64,000 nucleotides of DNA from Haliclona indistincta (GCA_964017065.1 OZ024791.1:7244547-7308546), one strand, 5' to 3'; shown: positions 9,914-22,963, counted from the stretch's first letter. A program made the numbers and translations. Notes: a model not told the origin generated them from the letters alone.

Positions 9914-11568
9914 TTAAGAGGTGTCCATGGATACCTGCCGTGAACCATCATCTAGCTGCTGTATTGTTAGACTTGTTCGTTTCCTTTTAGCTATAAGCTT
10001 CTGTCGTAGATCGTTTCCACTATGTGCAGTATTGGTGCTGAGCTCAGCCTTGGACCCAACCCTCTCACTAATGCTTCTTCCCTTCTTCCCTTTGTCGCTG
10101 TAAAGTGTCTTCGCCCTCTTTGAGTGCGACATCAAAGACAGCTCCTTGTCTTCAGTCTCCATAGCCTCGTCATCTTCCTCTCCCTTCTCATCAGCACTGT
10201 CAGCTATGTCAGTCACATGATCATGATCATCATCACCATCACTTGCAGCAACTCTCTTGTTCTTGATTTTATCCCTACGTGTGTTTCAGCTACTATGTAT
10301 AATTTAGATGTATCATCCATACCTCAAGTCTCCTCCTTTGCTTCTCTTGCGTCTGCTTCTTTTTTTCTCTTGTCCTTGAAGAGGTAGGTTCGGATTGCCG
10401 TATTTTCTGTAGAACTTGCTTTTGGTGGCTGCCCCTCTCTCCTTGACATCTCCAGTGTTAGCGCAGCGAAGGAGTAGTTGCTTGGATCTGGGATGAGGAT
10501 CACCCAGCCTCCATGTGGGCTGAACCACCTCTGCGAGACATTTCGTGAAGGAAGGGATGAGTTATCAACAGACCATACCTGACACTGCGAAGAGGTCTTC
10601 TCTCTCGCTCTGAGTCACCACTGGATTCTTGCCTTTACCCAATAGGGCACGACTAGCAGACGTAGGATCTTCCCATACTACATTACCTTAGAGAGAGAAA
10701 AAATAGGCAACTGGAATTGTTGCATGCTCACAGCTAGAGTCGTCAATCCATTCCACGCAGCTGGGGCCGTAATCTCTGAAGTACTGAAACACGTCATTGG
10801 TGTCCATTTCGTTGGTACCATGCAAGAATATAGCCTCCGGTCGAACATCTAGCAAGAAAAATACAAGTTCATGTAGTTAGGCTCATGCATTCACAAACCT
10901 CCATCTTTTATCTCTGGAAGTCTGCAATAAAACAATAGTATTATATACTCATATTTTTATTTTCAAACATACTGTTTTACTGCTTTTATGAGCTCTCCGT
11001 CTACCACAGGAGTTTGCACTCCAAACCGTTTCCCTCTCTCATGTAGTTTGTCAAAATTTTCTGGCTCTGGTCTAGAGAGACCAAATCTCTGAGCACGCTG
11101 CAGCCGCCTAGCAGCTGCTTCCTGAGATAATTCAGTAAAAAACTTCTCCGTCACATAAATCATACATGTACCTCAGAATTTACGTCCACACCAGTAATAA
11201 AATTTCCTCTCTCGTTAAAATAGCGACGTGGAGTTACCTAAAATACAAATAGTGCACATGGAAGTACAATCATGCATTACATCTCATCTTACTCCAGGTA
11301 ATTCAGTAGTGGTTTCATCTTCTTCTAAACTCTGGTTGTCCTCGGTTAATAATTTCTGTGGCTCCGGATCCTCCTCGTTCTCAGGTTGTTGTGGTGGTTC
11401 AGCGATACTTGTAGCAGCGCTAGGCAGCTCACTAGTAGTGGTCACGGGCTGGTTCTCTTCACTAGGTAATAGTTCTTCGTCTCCTTCGATTTGTAAGTTA
11501 ACGGCGTCCCCGTCAACATCTGCTTCCTCGTCCTGCAAAGCGAGCTCGAGTTCGTCGTCGTCCGCCAT
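9914..11568 (-). CDS. NCBP3: Nuclear cap-binding protein subunit 3
   Basis: NCBP3 (C17orf85/ELG) binds the mRNA cap through an RRM-like domain and helps mRNA export. Minus-strand exons, approximate except as stated: 11568-11294 (acidic N terminus MADDDELELALQDEEAD), 11238-11171 (RRYFNERGNFITGVDV), about 11155-10972 (RLQRAQRFGL), 10925-10903, about 10850-10735 (AIFLHGTNEM, DYGPSCVEWIDD), about 10690-10580 (VVWEDPTSASRALLG), about 10520-10320 (RLGDPHPRSKQLLLRCA, YRKYGNPN), and a last exon ending at 9914 (KGRSISERVGSKAEL, acidic and basic runs). The order matches vertebrate NCBP3, including the conserved WIDD region and the YGNPN box. The C terminus is much shorter than in vertebrates. Confidence 0.88.
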
Positions 11569-11650
11569 GTTTTAAATATTAAACCACACCCATAAAAATT
11601 ATTCAAGCAAAACATTTTGCAACAAGAATTTTTACTACTCTTCTGCAGTG

Positions 11651-12610
11651 CTAATAATAATTTAAATCAACACCTACTCCTGTAGCAGAAATGTGATGGT
11701 GTAATTTTATTGTGCTGTAATGCAAGTGGAATTGCCTACCGCACACAGTCTTGTCACCTTCATACTGCTTTATAGCAGGCTGTCTCCAACCACCAAATGA
11801 CACAAAGTCACTGAAGGAAGGATTACTGTCATAATGGGGATACCTGCATAAACAAATTGATAGTTGGTTATTGTGTGAGGTGCACAGACCATAACTGATG
11901 ACCAGAGCCACCTGTATAATTCCCCATTATAGAAGTCCACTGACTCCTGCTTGCATAAACTCCAGTCTTTTTATACGTCTAAATAATTTTACACATACTC
12001 ATGCATTGCAATATGATACAGTCTTCTCTTACTGAAGCTGTTTTCAGCATTTCGTCAAAGAACTGCTGATTTTCAGAGTAACTACTCCTCCAATACTGAC
12101 TCCCCTGTTGAAAAAAGACTCCGCTTTTTATATGTACAGTAGAGAGATCTTTACTAACCTCTATATCAAGCCAGATCTGCCCATAATCACTATTCTTAAG
12201 ATAATTCACTAACATTGGTAAACACAGCATGATCATTAGTGTGCAGAAATGCGTGATGTGTCACTGACCCATTTCTTCAACCTGAGTGGAGGCACTCTTA
12301 CTACATTTCGGGCAAGGGAACATATACACATCAACATAGTCTACTCCAGCTGCCTTAGCATGGGCAATTGTTTGAGGAGCATTGTAGTCAACATGACCTG
12401 TGTGGAAGAAGAGGTTTTGAGGCAAATTCCGGCAAGTTTTGAACCTAAGCTTTGGTAGGCTCGCACAATCAGAAAATCAGCTTCTCCATTGTTCTTGAGA
12501 CACGAAAAGTCGCTCTGCGTAACTGCACTCGATACATCAATACCTCGGGTACTGATTACTGGAGAGAGGAGTGCGCTAAAAACCACGAGCGACACCACAA
12601 AGGCGTGCAT
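11651..12610 (-). CDS. Secreted GH25 lysozyme
   Basis: Glycoside hydrolase family 25 enzyme (N,O-diacetylmuramidase) predicted to cleave bacterial peptidoglycan. Exon 1 (from 12610) gives a signal peptide ([20 protein letters not shown]) followed by [14 protein letters not shown], the family's first strand with an active-site Asp. Later exons, read on the minus strand, give FLIVRAYQS, a [11 protein letters not shown] segment near 12340-12270, IWLDIE near 12170 (the Asp-x-Glu catalytic motif), [34 protein letters not shown] near 11960-11915, and [24 protein letters not shown] tiny last exon encodes GVGVDLNYY and a TAG at 11651-11653. About 220 residues, typical length. Role in digestion or antibacterial defence is inferred from the family. 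Confidence 0.85.
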
Positions 12611-13103
12611 TTCGCCAGAGAAAAAGCTATTATCAATCAGCTGACATGAAATGTTTACATAAGCGCCATACTTCGTACTGGGTTATCGCAGCATTACAGT
12701 GCTGCATTTGCAAAATGCATGAGACGCGATAGTTTGACCCTGACGCGATAGTCGATGCGTACAGCTAGGAAGCTGTACAGCACAGCGAGCGCGCTAGTCA
12801 GTAGTGAGAACACTGCTTAGAACGGTAAGAGTTTTGCACTATAGTTAAAACTTTTAAAATTTTAGCTGGGCTAGTTTGGGTGGGCCAGGCCCTACCTGGC
12901 CCACCCCTGGATCCGCCACTGCATGAGAGACAAATCTCTGCAGGAGAGTTGCAGGTTGCACCCCCGCAAATCCTGCGCCACGATGCACGTGACCACTTTA
13001 GGAAAGCATGGGAGGGGCTGTTACCTCTAGTTATGATAAAAGCATACTTGGAATTTACCAATCTGCTACTATCTAGGTCTCCCGCTTGCAGCAAGTTGAG
13101 ACT

Positions 13104-14095
13104 ATGTCGCTGATCTGGCGCTCTTTTCGACCGTTGCGTGCTCTAGCTGCCGCAAGTATACTGGCGAATGTCGTCTTGTTGATGCTGTACTTGGATTCTC
13201 TGGAGAGACCTCAATCTACAAGACAAGCAAGAACGCCCCCTACAGATAAAGTACCAGTCGAGGAACGACCGTACATATTCGTTGGCGGAGTGCCCCGCAG
13301 TGGTACAACTCTAGCTAGGGTGTTGCTGGATGCTCATCCCGATATTCGCTGCGGACAGGAAACTAGGGTAATTCCTCGCATCCTTTCTATGAGGCAGAGG
13401 TGGAGAAAATCGAAGAAGGAAAGGCGAAGGTTGGAGGAAGCTGGTCTAAGCGACAGTGTGTTAGATCTCGTTGTGAGAAACTTTGTATCTGACGTCATAG
13501 AGCATCATGGAGCTCCAGCTCTTCGATACTGCAACAAAGACCCACTTGCATTCAATCACATAGAAGACCTTGTAAAAATGTTTCCAAGGGCAAAGTTCCT
13601 TTTGCTAGTCCGCGATGGAAGAGCTGTTGCTAACTCAATTGTCAAAAGGAACGTCTCAATCACTGGTGTTGATGCTAAAAGCGTTGTGTCTGCAGCCAAG
13701 TTTTGGAACAAAGTGATGACTACCATGTGGAAATCATGCCGAGCACTGCAGGGAACTTGTCTGCCTGTGTACTACGAGCAACTAGTCACCAATCCACAGC
13801 AAGTGATGAAAGAGGTGCTTCACTTTGTAAATGCACGTTGGCACGATAATGTTCTAAATCACCAACAAGTTCTTCACAGTGAGATCAAGCTCTCAAAGTA
13901 AGTTTACGAAAAATCAGTTTAAAATTTAATTTGTTTATTATTTGTCGCTTTAGCTTGGAACCGTCTACAGACCAAGTAAAGAAAGCGATCCATCGGCAGT
14001 CATTAGACTCTTGGAAGCATTCGATCTCTCCAGACTTGCAACAAGAGATTATCAGAACTTGTCCCATGTTACGAACGTTGGGTTATGTTGAGTAG
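13104..14095 (+). CDS. TPST: Tyrosylprotein sulfotransferase
   Basis: Golgi type II membrane enzyme that transfers sulfate from PAPS to tyrosines of secreted and membrane proteins. Exon 1 is 13104-13897, exon 2 is 13954-14095, joined by a 56-bp intron; total 311 residues. Start is ATG at 13104 (MSLIWRSF). A transmembrane anchor lies near residues 10-30 (ASILANVVLLMLYL). PAPS-binding motifs are visible: YIFVGGVPRSGTTLARVLLDAHPDIRCG split across the 5'-phosphosulfate loop (PRSGTT), and FLLLVRDGRAVANSIV for the 3'-phosphate site. ETRVIPRIL is the TPST-specific helix. The C terminus (DQVKKAIH, LRTLGYVE) matches the family. The gene is short in the stem but otherwise complete. Confidence 0.94.
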
Positions 14096-14870
14096 ACGAT
14101 TTTTATCCATATTACCATAAATTATCACTTCATCTGCATCACCAATTGAATTTTTAAAAATTATTGTTGAGGTTAAAAAATATAACAAAGTTTACATATC
14201 TACATTTGTTCACACATAATAGCTCACTACTCAAACACTTTTTAGGTACTGTAGTAATGCGATGATACATGTACCAGTACAATGAGAGCTGCCAACTTCT
14301 TTAGCTTCTAAAACTAACTCAGTGCTAAACCACATGTTCTACTTCATTGACAGAAAACTTACACTGTCTAGTGAATCAGTGTAAGTTTCTGATCTTATTA
14401 TTGTAATCAGATTACTTGGTTTATCTTGGAAGTCAACTTTTTTAGCCACAATTGAGTCATACTATTTACAGGAAATAAGAGATTCAATAGTCAGTTGTGC
14501 TGCAGCTGGCAGCTCTCACCCATGAGACTAGGAATCTGGTTTTAAGTTCCACTAATATAATACAATGCATAGTTTACCAGGAAATATCATGGTACAATGA
14601 TACATGTGTGGTCAATAGATACTTGAGCTTGGAAGTGCATATTACAGGAATCAGACAACACTGTGTTACTATGAGGAATTGAATAATGCTGAAAAGACTT
14701 TATATGTACAATTTGAATGATATAAAAAGTAATGGTTAGTTGATTGTGACAACATAGTACATTGCTGGGTGCTATACAAATAATTTTGAAAACATGTATA
14801 CACGTGATGATAAATTGAAAACATGGCACAAAAAATAATCTATCACACAGACTGACACAAGGCACGCCCA
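14096..14870. other. Intergenic, convergent 3' flanks
   Basis: AT-rich spacer between the stop of TPST and the stop of SGSM. A short inverted pair occurs at 14356-14390 (AACTTACACTG ... CAGTGTAAGTTTC). Nothing else supported. Confidence 0.5.
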
Positions 14871-17578
14871 CTAGCTTATTGAAGTTGGTGGTTTGCTACC
14901 ATCCACTGACTCAGTGCCTAGGTCAGACTGCAGTCTCTGAATTGTGCTATGAGCTACAGACAGTGTTCTCCTACAGTCCAGTTGCTTCTTGTCCGCCAGG
15001 TCTGCACATGGGTAAGAAAAGAGTATCGATTGATCAAAGGAAGAAGACATGATTGTGTGAATGTCCTCACCAGTAAAAAGGTTCAAAATTTCACTAGGGT
15101 CCAACTGAGCATCCATGATAGCCGTTCTAGAGAGACGAAACACACAATAAAAATTTTTATGCAGTACATCTGGTAAAGTGGTGAGTGTAAGGATCCAGCA
15201 CTGACTTGTATTGCAATAGCAGAGCTAGTCCTAAGAATTCTTCAAAGTACTCCGAGCAACAGTTCCTAGCTGCCCAGCTAACTTCCCACAGCATGAAAAT
15301 GTCGCTGTACACGAACTCTACAACACAAGTAATTGTTTAGAATAGGAACACGCAGGTGCACAAACCTCTTTTGAAATTGACCAAAAACCACCGATAACAG
15401 TAAAACAGTGCGTCACCAATATCATTAAGATACTGGAAAAAATCGCTCTCCAAGACCTGAAAGAAAGATACAAAGTTGAAACAGCACTTATCATTGAATT
15501 CAAGTTCGTCTAACCTGCAGCAGTGCTTGCAAGTTTGCTAGTCTCTCAGACATGCCTCCTTTAGGAGGGAACAGGGGATCCATTCTGGTCATGAGTAGCT
15601 GAAAACAATTGAACGCCATCATCTCTGCAGAGATGGAGTTGAAGTTAGATGTTGATCACAAAATGGTACGTGTCTTCTCTCACCATTATCAAACACGACC
15701 AGGAGAGGAGCAAGGAGATCGCACATACCCTGTGAGTATCCTGCCTTCAGATTCAACCACACGTAGCTGTATGTGAGGACACAAGATCACATCCTCTAAT
15801 TCGTAGGTGTTTTTTCATTCAACCCCAGCCATGACCTGGTGTCCTCTTTCACCAGCACCCACTCACAGAGTCAGAAAAAACACCACACGCTAAACACTCG
15901 CTCACAATCACACACTAGCTCACACTAGACAAACTAAACACTCGCTCACAATCACACATTAGCTGTTTGCTTTGTTAACTGTTGGTTTCAAATTGGCAGT
16001 CACACAAATGTACATGTAACAAGCTTGTCTAGTCACACACAAAGTCGTAAACAGTCACTGAGAGCACGCTACACAAGTGAACAGTACATAACAAGAGGCA
16101 ACACATATCATTGTGAACGGGAAATTGCACAAAATGCAATTTTAGGCGACAGATGCGCACAATACAATCTCAGCGACAGGCGTGCTGAGTGTACTAGCGA
16201 ACTGTACTGATGCACATTATCGTACCTGCTGATGATATTTCTGAGTTTTGTGAGATTTTTCATTTCCAGAAAATACCTACAAACAAATGGAAATTATTTT
16301 AGAGAGAAATACTTTGTCTCACTCGTAATCTCGGTCACAGCGTGGAATATCTTTGTCAATTTTGAACAGCTCAGCAATGAACAATCTTTCCTTCTCGCTC
16401 AGTTCAGGATTCAAGGGCAATTTACTCGGTGGACTCATTCTCACACTCGAGTCATCGGTGTGCACCTCTCGAGCAATTTTTTCATCATCTTGCGAAAGAG
16501 AAGACGAAGTGATTTCTAGATCAATCAAGTCAGCATGAGCTTGTGATTTTGTTTCCAGAGAGAGAATGTTGCTATCAGCAGAACTTCGTGATTCTGTTGA
16601 TACAACATCCTCTCCCCAAAGGCCTTGTCGAACAGCAAGAGGGGTCGAGGTAGGGTCATTGTTCCGATAATGGTCTTTCTCGACTGTCTTCCACTCCCTC
16701 AAGACTTGTCTGTACGAGTTGTTTCGCTGGTGGATAAGCTGTGAGAGCTCATTGGTCGTCGACTCGACTGGAAAAAGACCCAACAGATAGGGCCATACCT
16801 GTGCCCTCAAGTGGTGCTGTATTCCACCATGATAAATTGTCTGCTCAACTCTCCGCCATGTTGATATCTAGTGAATCAGAAAACTGTTTTTGAAAAAACT
16901 TTACCCTATTTACTCACGTCTCTCTTCTCCATGAACTCCTCCCATAGTTCATCTCCTAGTGCACTTGACTCTAGTTCAGAACTGACGGCATTGGTCACCT
17001 GGATCTCCTTCGGTCGGAAGGATACCTCAGTCTTCACCAAGTGAGCTACATTGGACTTCACTTTAGCAATATGGCGGCAATAAGATCGCCCTATGTGAAA
17101 GAGTACGTGGAGCATCATTAAACATGGATTGTCTTACAGCTGTAGAAGTATCGGCCCAGTAGTTGATGAGACACATTTCTTTGCATCAATTCAAGGTCAC
17201 TACGTACAAGGTAAACTATTTCATGCATGAGTAATGTTGTGTACCTTGTTCTGCTGTTGTGCCTCTGTAAGCTCCTACTAACCCCAAACAAAGCGCTGGT
17301 TGAGTCTTGTCTGATAGCAGACCCTGGTGAGGCTGGTGGCTGGGACGTTGATTCAGAGATTGGCAATGAAGTGCTACTGTCCTGAGACACCTCTGAAGAA
17401 GAATGAAGAACTAACCGACAGTTGCTGCAATTTTACCAACCATCATCAGCAACAAGTAAAGATTCTGCTTCACTCTCCTCTTGCACAGTGACTGGACGAC
17501 GACTGAATCGTACCCGGAACACATGATTCCACACTGGAGGGAGTTCATGGTCTTCTATCGGGCTACCTGCAAAGCTTC

Positions 17579-17626
<48 letters not shown>

Positions 17627-20600
17627 GGGTAGACTTCATTTAAGAAGTAGCACTTTCTCTACCTAATAGCTGATGACAGAGCAAGGCTTAGCTTCTCCAT
17701 CTGCTGCTGTTTGAGGAACCATAATGGCGGCTCTAAGCAGCCTTTTGGTTGGAGACCATTTTCAAGTGCTTCAAGAAAATGTACAAGAGAAGCCGGTTGT
17801 GGAAAGTGAAGAGACGGGAAAGCAATTCCGTCATAGCCGATAAGAATGAGTGTAGCCTCTCCAGCACCCTCTCCCTCCATCTTCCCCTCCTCTACTGGGT
17901 GATGGTGACAGTGAAGATGAGCTACACTGCTACACACATCAACAGACAGCACTGTGCCCCATAAAACACTACAAAAAGAGAAAGACAGTGAGAGAGGACA
18001 CAAAGAATTATGAGTAAACTGTTGGTGACCCTACAACAGTCAGGCAAGACTGTGTGCAATGATAGCAACTGGCAAAAGTTTTATGCACTGACCGGGAATC
18101 GAACCCGGGCCTCCCGCGTGGCAGGCGAGAATTCTACCACTGAACCATCAGTGCTGACATGGAGTCAGAGCTGACCGGAGAGAGGAAGAAGGAGAGAGAG
18201 AGGAGTGCATACCAACTGTCATATTCATGATCTACTGCTCCGTTATTGAGCAGTGAGTTGGGCAGCCATTTGAGACTGAGCGTGCCCTCTGTCTTCTGCA
18301 GTGTGAGGTATCCAGTCAATGGTTCTGATATTGAAGCCTATAAATTATAGAGTAGTGGGTCAGTGTTTGTGTCTGGGTCTTCCCACGTCACTCACAGGCT
18401 TCATCATAACATTGTTTTTCCCGTACAGACAGGACGCTAGTGGGTTTTGATAGAGTGACTGCACGTGCTCCCATTTCTCTCCACTCGGAAAAGGTGACTG
18501 TAAACACACCGTATAAGTCACAAAATAGACAAACCACAGACACCACTTACACTAACACAAGGGCTGGTGTCATGGACGACTCTAAGAGAAGGAAAAATGT
18601 ATAGCACAGGAGCTACTCAATACACTGTACCTGTTATGACGTGAGACTATTTCAGTTGGTCCTGGACCAAGGAGAGATGAATCAACGGACTTCATGCGAG
18701 TAAACTTGAGAGAGCAAGGACCGTCTAAAAAAAAAGAAGGAGGAGAGTAATGGAAGACAGACAATCTTGCTCACCTAGCATGAAACTAAACACCTCAGCA
18801 TACACAGGATGGCACATGACAGACCATGACTTGTAGTAGGCACTAGAGATATGACAGAGATCAGATTAGGTAGTGATGTAGGGCACCTTACTATGGGTTT
18901 TTCAGAATCTCATCTACGATAGCTTTAAGGGTGTGCTCCACAAGAGCTGTCCTCACCCAAACTATCTTTTTATCAGCTGAACTGCTGCTTGTATAAACTT
19001 TAGCATAGTCCGGTCTGGACTCGCTTTTCTTCTCTCCACCATAACACATTTGGTGTATAGAGAAAGCTACTGGGTAAGATTTGCTGAGTCCTTGAAGAAC
19101 TTTAGCCGAGGCAGTATTGTGGAGCTTATGAGAGGATGAACGGTACTGCTTGTGCGTGCCATAGGATAATATCTCTTCTACCACCACTGCAGTGGGAGAG
19201 ATGGTACCTCGTCACATGTCATGCAAACACAATAAAAATCTCTTTATGCAATGCGATCGTGTTTAGTACATGTCGATTTGTGCACTTACAACAGAATGAC
19301 ACAAAGCTAGGATGAGTCCAGTGAATCTTGCGTGAGTTCACGTTAGCCTCTAAGAGCTGTTTAGCCTGCGAGAGAGACAGGAAAGAGCAATAGAGTTGTT
19401 TATTATAGACGTGACTATACTGGTATGGCTACTATGCACTTGGTAGGGATTAATTACACTAGTAGCACACCTAAAAACCACCCACATGTTTGTAAAATTA
19501 ATCAGTTTATGCCTAAACAAGCATAGAGATGACATGCTACAAATTGATCTAAACTCCTACCTGCTGCATGGCATTGTGTGTGTGTGTGTGTCAAATCACT
19601 GTTTACTTTAAACCTAATGATAATTATTCTAACCAAGATATTTTGCTTGTGTTATGCCGAACAAACACGAAATGTCCATGCACCCTCAGAGCTGTCCAGC
19701 AGTTTAGATGGAATCTACAAGTACCTAGGTAGTCAACTATGGGCGCTTTTGTAGTCAGAGAGCCCCAAGATGGCTGTCAAGGTGAGCCAGCCATAACTCG
19801 GGAATGAAAGCACTTTAGCAAAATCCACGAGTCACATTGCAAGCCATTGTCGTGCTTATGAAAATTATGATTGCTGATCTCTGTAGCTCGATGGACAGAA
19901 TGAATGAATGAACGACAAAGCAAGTGCTGTAACCCTCGTGCATGAGCCGAGGGTTAATGATAAGACGAACTGTCCTTTCATTTCAGATCACTTGCTAGCT
20001 TCCATCGTATAGCAACTAAGCTTCCACTCTGTGTACTATAACATGAATCATATCAAAACACTAGCATATTCCTTGAATGTCTCAACCAGCGGAATATACT
20101 ATTTCAACACTCGCAAGCAACCACCAAAAAGGAAGTCCCTGGAATGGGAACACTTTTACTAAGGCAACGCCATGCACGAGAATCGTTCAAATATGCATCG
20201 AAGATGCACTTGAGTGTTACCAAAACAAGACAACTGTTTGTACAACATAGCTACCAGCCTACCACAAACACTGTGACAAGTATAATGTAGTAATGTGATG
20301 ATGCACAGTACACATAGTGAAGATAAAACTAGTACACAAGCGCTCATGAAATCTACCTTGAAGCTGTTTGTTGATTTGCTTTAGAAACACTTCATGATTA
20401 CAGATAGGAAATTATATTCCCAACAGATAACATCATAATGTAATGGTACACTATAAATGTCCCTCAAATTATAGTATGAAGTCATAATACATATTGAGCA
20501 ACTGGGCACGCATACACAGCGTCCCCACTTGACAACTTAGTGGATAAAGTGCATGAGTAACAATCACATTTACATAACAGTGAATAAGACTGTAGAAAAC

Positions 20601-20786
20601 ATACAAACTCGTGAGCTAAGTACTTGTATTATGTATCATACTATTTCTACTCTACTATGCTAGGCTTGTTAGTACGTGGACGTGTTGATCTCCAGCAATT
20701 TTGCACTACGTACGTATGCAACATACCTTGTGTTTGCACAGCTGTACAAGTTCGTCACACTTTTGTGCAAGCAAGTTAGGCTCCAT
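14871..20786 (-). CDS. SGSM: Small G protein signaling modulator (RUN-TBC RabGAP)
   Basis: RabGAP family member with an N-terminal RUN domain, a PH-like Rab-binding domain and a C-terminal TBC domain. Exon 1 is 20786-20727 ([17 protein letters not shown]), followed by an intron of about 1.36 kb, then an exon near 19365-19290 ([17 protein letters not shown]). The RUN domain continues through 19187-18891 ([13 protein letters not shown]). The Rab-binding domain is spread over 18310-17660 ([55 protein letters not shown]). The TBC domain starts in exon 16810-16319 ([13 protein letters not shown], then [11 protein letters not shown]) and runs in small exons down to about 15200 ([12 protein letters not shown]). 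The C terminus ([16 protein letters not shown]) ends at 14871. More than 15 exons; most introns under 100 bp. A tRNA-Gly lies in one intron on the same strand. Confidence 0.9.
17579..17628. repeat. (GA)n microsatellite in SGSM intron
   Basis: About 20 GA repeats. On the sense strand of SGSM this is a (CT)n tract that ends within about 16 nt of the next 3' splice site (TTTGCAG), so it may serve as the polypyrimidine tract. Confidence 0.9.
18084..18154 (-). tRNA. tRNA-Gly (anticodon GCC)
   Basis: A complete 71-nt tRNA on the minus strand: acceptor GCACTGA pairing with TCAGTGC plus discriminator A, A box TGGTTCAGTGG, anticodon loop CTGCCACG, B box GGTTCGATTCC. No intron. It sits in an SGSM intron, same orientation as its host. 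Confidence 0.96.
19675..19955. repeat. Partial copy of the CCGAGGG terminal-repeat family
   Basis: Shares CCTCAGAGCTGTCCAGCAG, AGTACCTAGGTAGTCAACTA and the terminal hairpin GTAACCCTCGTGCATGAGCC with the full-length copy at 61046-61597. Lies in the first, long intron of SGSM. One end is truncated. Confidence 0.8.
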
Positions 20787-21262
20787 AGCACACAGCTAGC
20801 GCATCAGAATAGCTAGAATAGAAAAAGACAGCAGTGACAGGTCATTTCCTATTGCACTTGCACGAACAATCGAGGCTGTTTTACCCACCCTAGCACTAAG
20901 CAGCGTCGTTTATATGGATCGAGTTATACACACAGTAGTCATACACGTGTTGAACTTACCCAAGTAGTTGGCTAGGCTGAAACAGAGATGGTTTTACCTT
21001 GGTTCGAACATCAACAGACAACAGGACACGGTGCCGATTCTTTAACAGGCGTGGTTATTGCACGTGTGACCACACCTACTCGTCTAGGGCGTGTGTTTTG
21101 TTATGTTGTCTGAGCGACTGAGGGTCTCGAGAAAGAATCACAAATTCACAACAGCGCTAGCGCATTTTTACTGCTGTCTTCCTAGGTTTGATACAACTTT
21201 TGTTGTTTTTAAACTAACTGTCGTGTCTTTGTTACCCACAGAGATTCCCCATACGGAATGTG

Positions 21263-22963
21263 ATGGCGGTAAAAGCCAATCTACTTTGGACGGTCGTTCT
21301 ACTATGCGAAACACTCCTGTACGCCAGAGCAGCGCCAGTTAAACTAAGACAAGGCGGAATCGAGTTCCGGTATCATAGTAACGAGGATGTCGGAGTACTT
21401 CTACATAGTTATGCAGACCGGTATCCTAGCATCACGCGCCTGTACAGCATTGGACGGTCCGTGGAGGGCCGTGAGTTGATGGTCCTTGAGATATCAGACC
21501 AACCTGGAGTGCACGAACCCGGAGAGCCTGAGTTCAAGTACGTGGCGAACATGCACGGTAACGAGGTGACAGGACGAGAGACCCTGATCTATCTGATACA
21601 GTATTTGTGTGAAAACTATGGCACTAATCAAATTGTGACAAATCTTATCGATAACACTCGGATACACATTCTCCCGACAATGAATCCTGATGGCTACATC
21701 AGAGCACGAGAGGGTGACGTTAGTGGAGTGCAGGGCCGCCAGAATGCACACTTTGTAGATCTGAACAGAAATTTCCCAGATCGACTCGGACAAAACAACG
21801 TTAAACGCCAAACAGAAACACTATCTGTTATAGAGTGGATCAAGGCGTACCCATTTGTTTTGTCTGCTAACCTTCACAACGGTGCATTGGTCGCCAATTA
21901 CCCTTACGACAACAGTAACACTGGTCTATCTGTCTACACAGCTTGCCCAGATGATGACATCTTTCACCAGTTAGCCTTCTCCTACTCAAAAGCTCACGCC
22001 ACCATGCATCTTGGTCGGCCTTGTCCAGGCGATCAAGATGGTTTTGTGGATGGTATAACGAATGGTGCAGATTGGTACAGTGTCTCTGGTGGTATGCAAG
22101 ACTACAATTACATGCAGTCAAACTGCTTTGAGATAACAATAGAACAAGGTTGCACCAAGTATCCTTATGCCTCAGATCTTGAAGACATCTGGTATGCTAA
22201 CAAAGATGCCCTCTTGGCGTACATCCATGAGGTGCACAAGGGGGTCAAGGGATTCGTGATGGACTCAAACTGCAATCCAATACAAAATGCTACAATTCAC
22301 GTCTCTGATCGTGACCACGATGTCAGGAGTGTTCGAGACGGAGACTACTGGCGACTACTCACTCCCGGCAACTATACCATCACAGCATCAGCTGAAGGCT
22401 ACAACTCAGTGACAATGAACGTCACAGTGTGTTCAGACGGTCCTGCTACACAACAAAACTTCACTCTAGAGAGCAATTCACCTATAAACACCAACAACAG
22501 CAGTTCTACCACCAGCACCACTGTCACCTCTCCAACTACATCCTCCACACCAAGTGAGACATCCGCTACTAGTAACGTGACTACCGCCAGCTCTTCTCCG
22601 ACACCTCACAACTCAACAGCTCGCACACCAACCACACAGTCGACTACAACACAACCACCAACAGCAACTAAATCTTGTGTACAACAACCACCAAACAGTA
22701 CCTGCCATAACCGGCCCGTCAGTGAACGAACAATCCAGGTCGCCTCTATAATATCCACAGTTGTCTTACTGTGCCTCTTGTTAACACTGGTCGTAGTCAT
22801 GGTGATCATTGGGGTTATGTTTTATAGACGCAAGTTCGGAACCTTTAAGATACATGTTAAAGTGTCTGATCAAGCAGCTGAATACGAAATGGACTCTGAG
22901 GCAGAATTACCAAAGGAAGGAGACAAATTCCTAACGAAGGACACCACTAAGCTTCCGCTGTAA
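21263..22963 (+). CDS. Membrane-anchored M14 metallocarboxypeptidase (CPD/CPM-like)
   Basis: Single coding exon of 566 residues. The likely start is ATG 21263 (MAVKANLLWTVVLL), a signal peptide; a 3' splice site just upstream (CCCACAG at about 21240) suggests a spliced 5' UTR. The M14 N/E-subfamily catalytic domain spans about residues 30-310: zinc ligands in NMHGNEVTGRE and SANLHNGALVANYP, substrate-pocket MNPDGY and DLNRNFPD, and the catalytic Glu in CFEITIEQGC. A transthyretin-like domain follows (GFVMDSNCNPIQNATIHV, GNYTITASAEGYNS), then a Ser/Thr mucin-like linker of about 80 residues, one transmembrane helix (IISTVVLLCLLLTLVVVMV) and a short acidic tail. It should remove C-terminal Lys/Arg from peptides at the cell surface or in the Golgi. 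A single catalytic domain with a TM anchor distinguishes it from GPI-linked CPM and three-domain CPD. Confidence 0.92.
   Translation: MAVKANLLWTVVLLCETLLYARAAPVKLRQGGIEFRYHSNEDVGVLLHSYADRYPSITRLYSIGRSVEGRELMVLEISDQPGVHEPGEPEFKYVANMHGNEVTGRETLIYLIQYLCENYGTNQIVTNLIDNTRIHILPTMNPDGYIRAREGDVSGVQGRQNAHFVDLNRNFPDRLGQNNVKRQTETLSVIEWIKAYPFVLSANLHNGALVANYPYDNSNTGLSVYTACPDDDIFHQLAFSYSKAHATMHLGRPCPGDQDGFVDGITNGADWYSVSGGMQDYNYMQSNCFEITIEQGCTKYPYASDLEDIWYANKDALLAYIHEVHKGVKGFVMDSNCNPIQNATIHVSDRDHDVRSVRDGDYWRLLTPGNYTITASAEGYNSVTMNVTVCSDGPATQQNFTLESNSPINTNNSSSTTSTTVTSPTTSSTPSETSATSNVTTASSSPTPHNSTARTPTTQSTTTQPPTATKSCVQQPPNSTCHNRPVSERTIQVASIISTVVLLCLLLTLVVVMVIIGVMFYRRKFGTFKIHVKVSDQAAEYEMDSEAELPKEGDKFLTKDTTKLPL

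Noticed and set aside
11228..11575. 115-residue Ser-rich frame on the plus strand
   Set aside because: Antisense of the acidic first exon of NCBP3.
12840..12925. Possible exon upstream of TPST with a proline-rich translation
   Set aside because: The GGGCCAGGCCC / GGCCCACCCC composition looks like a dispersed GC-rich repeat, and the TPST start at 13104 already gives a complete enzyme with its anchor.
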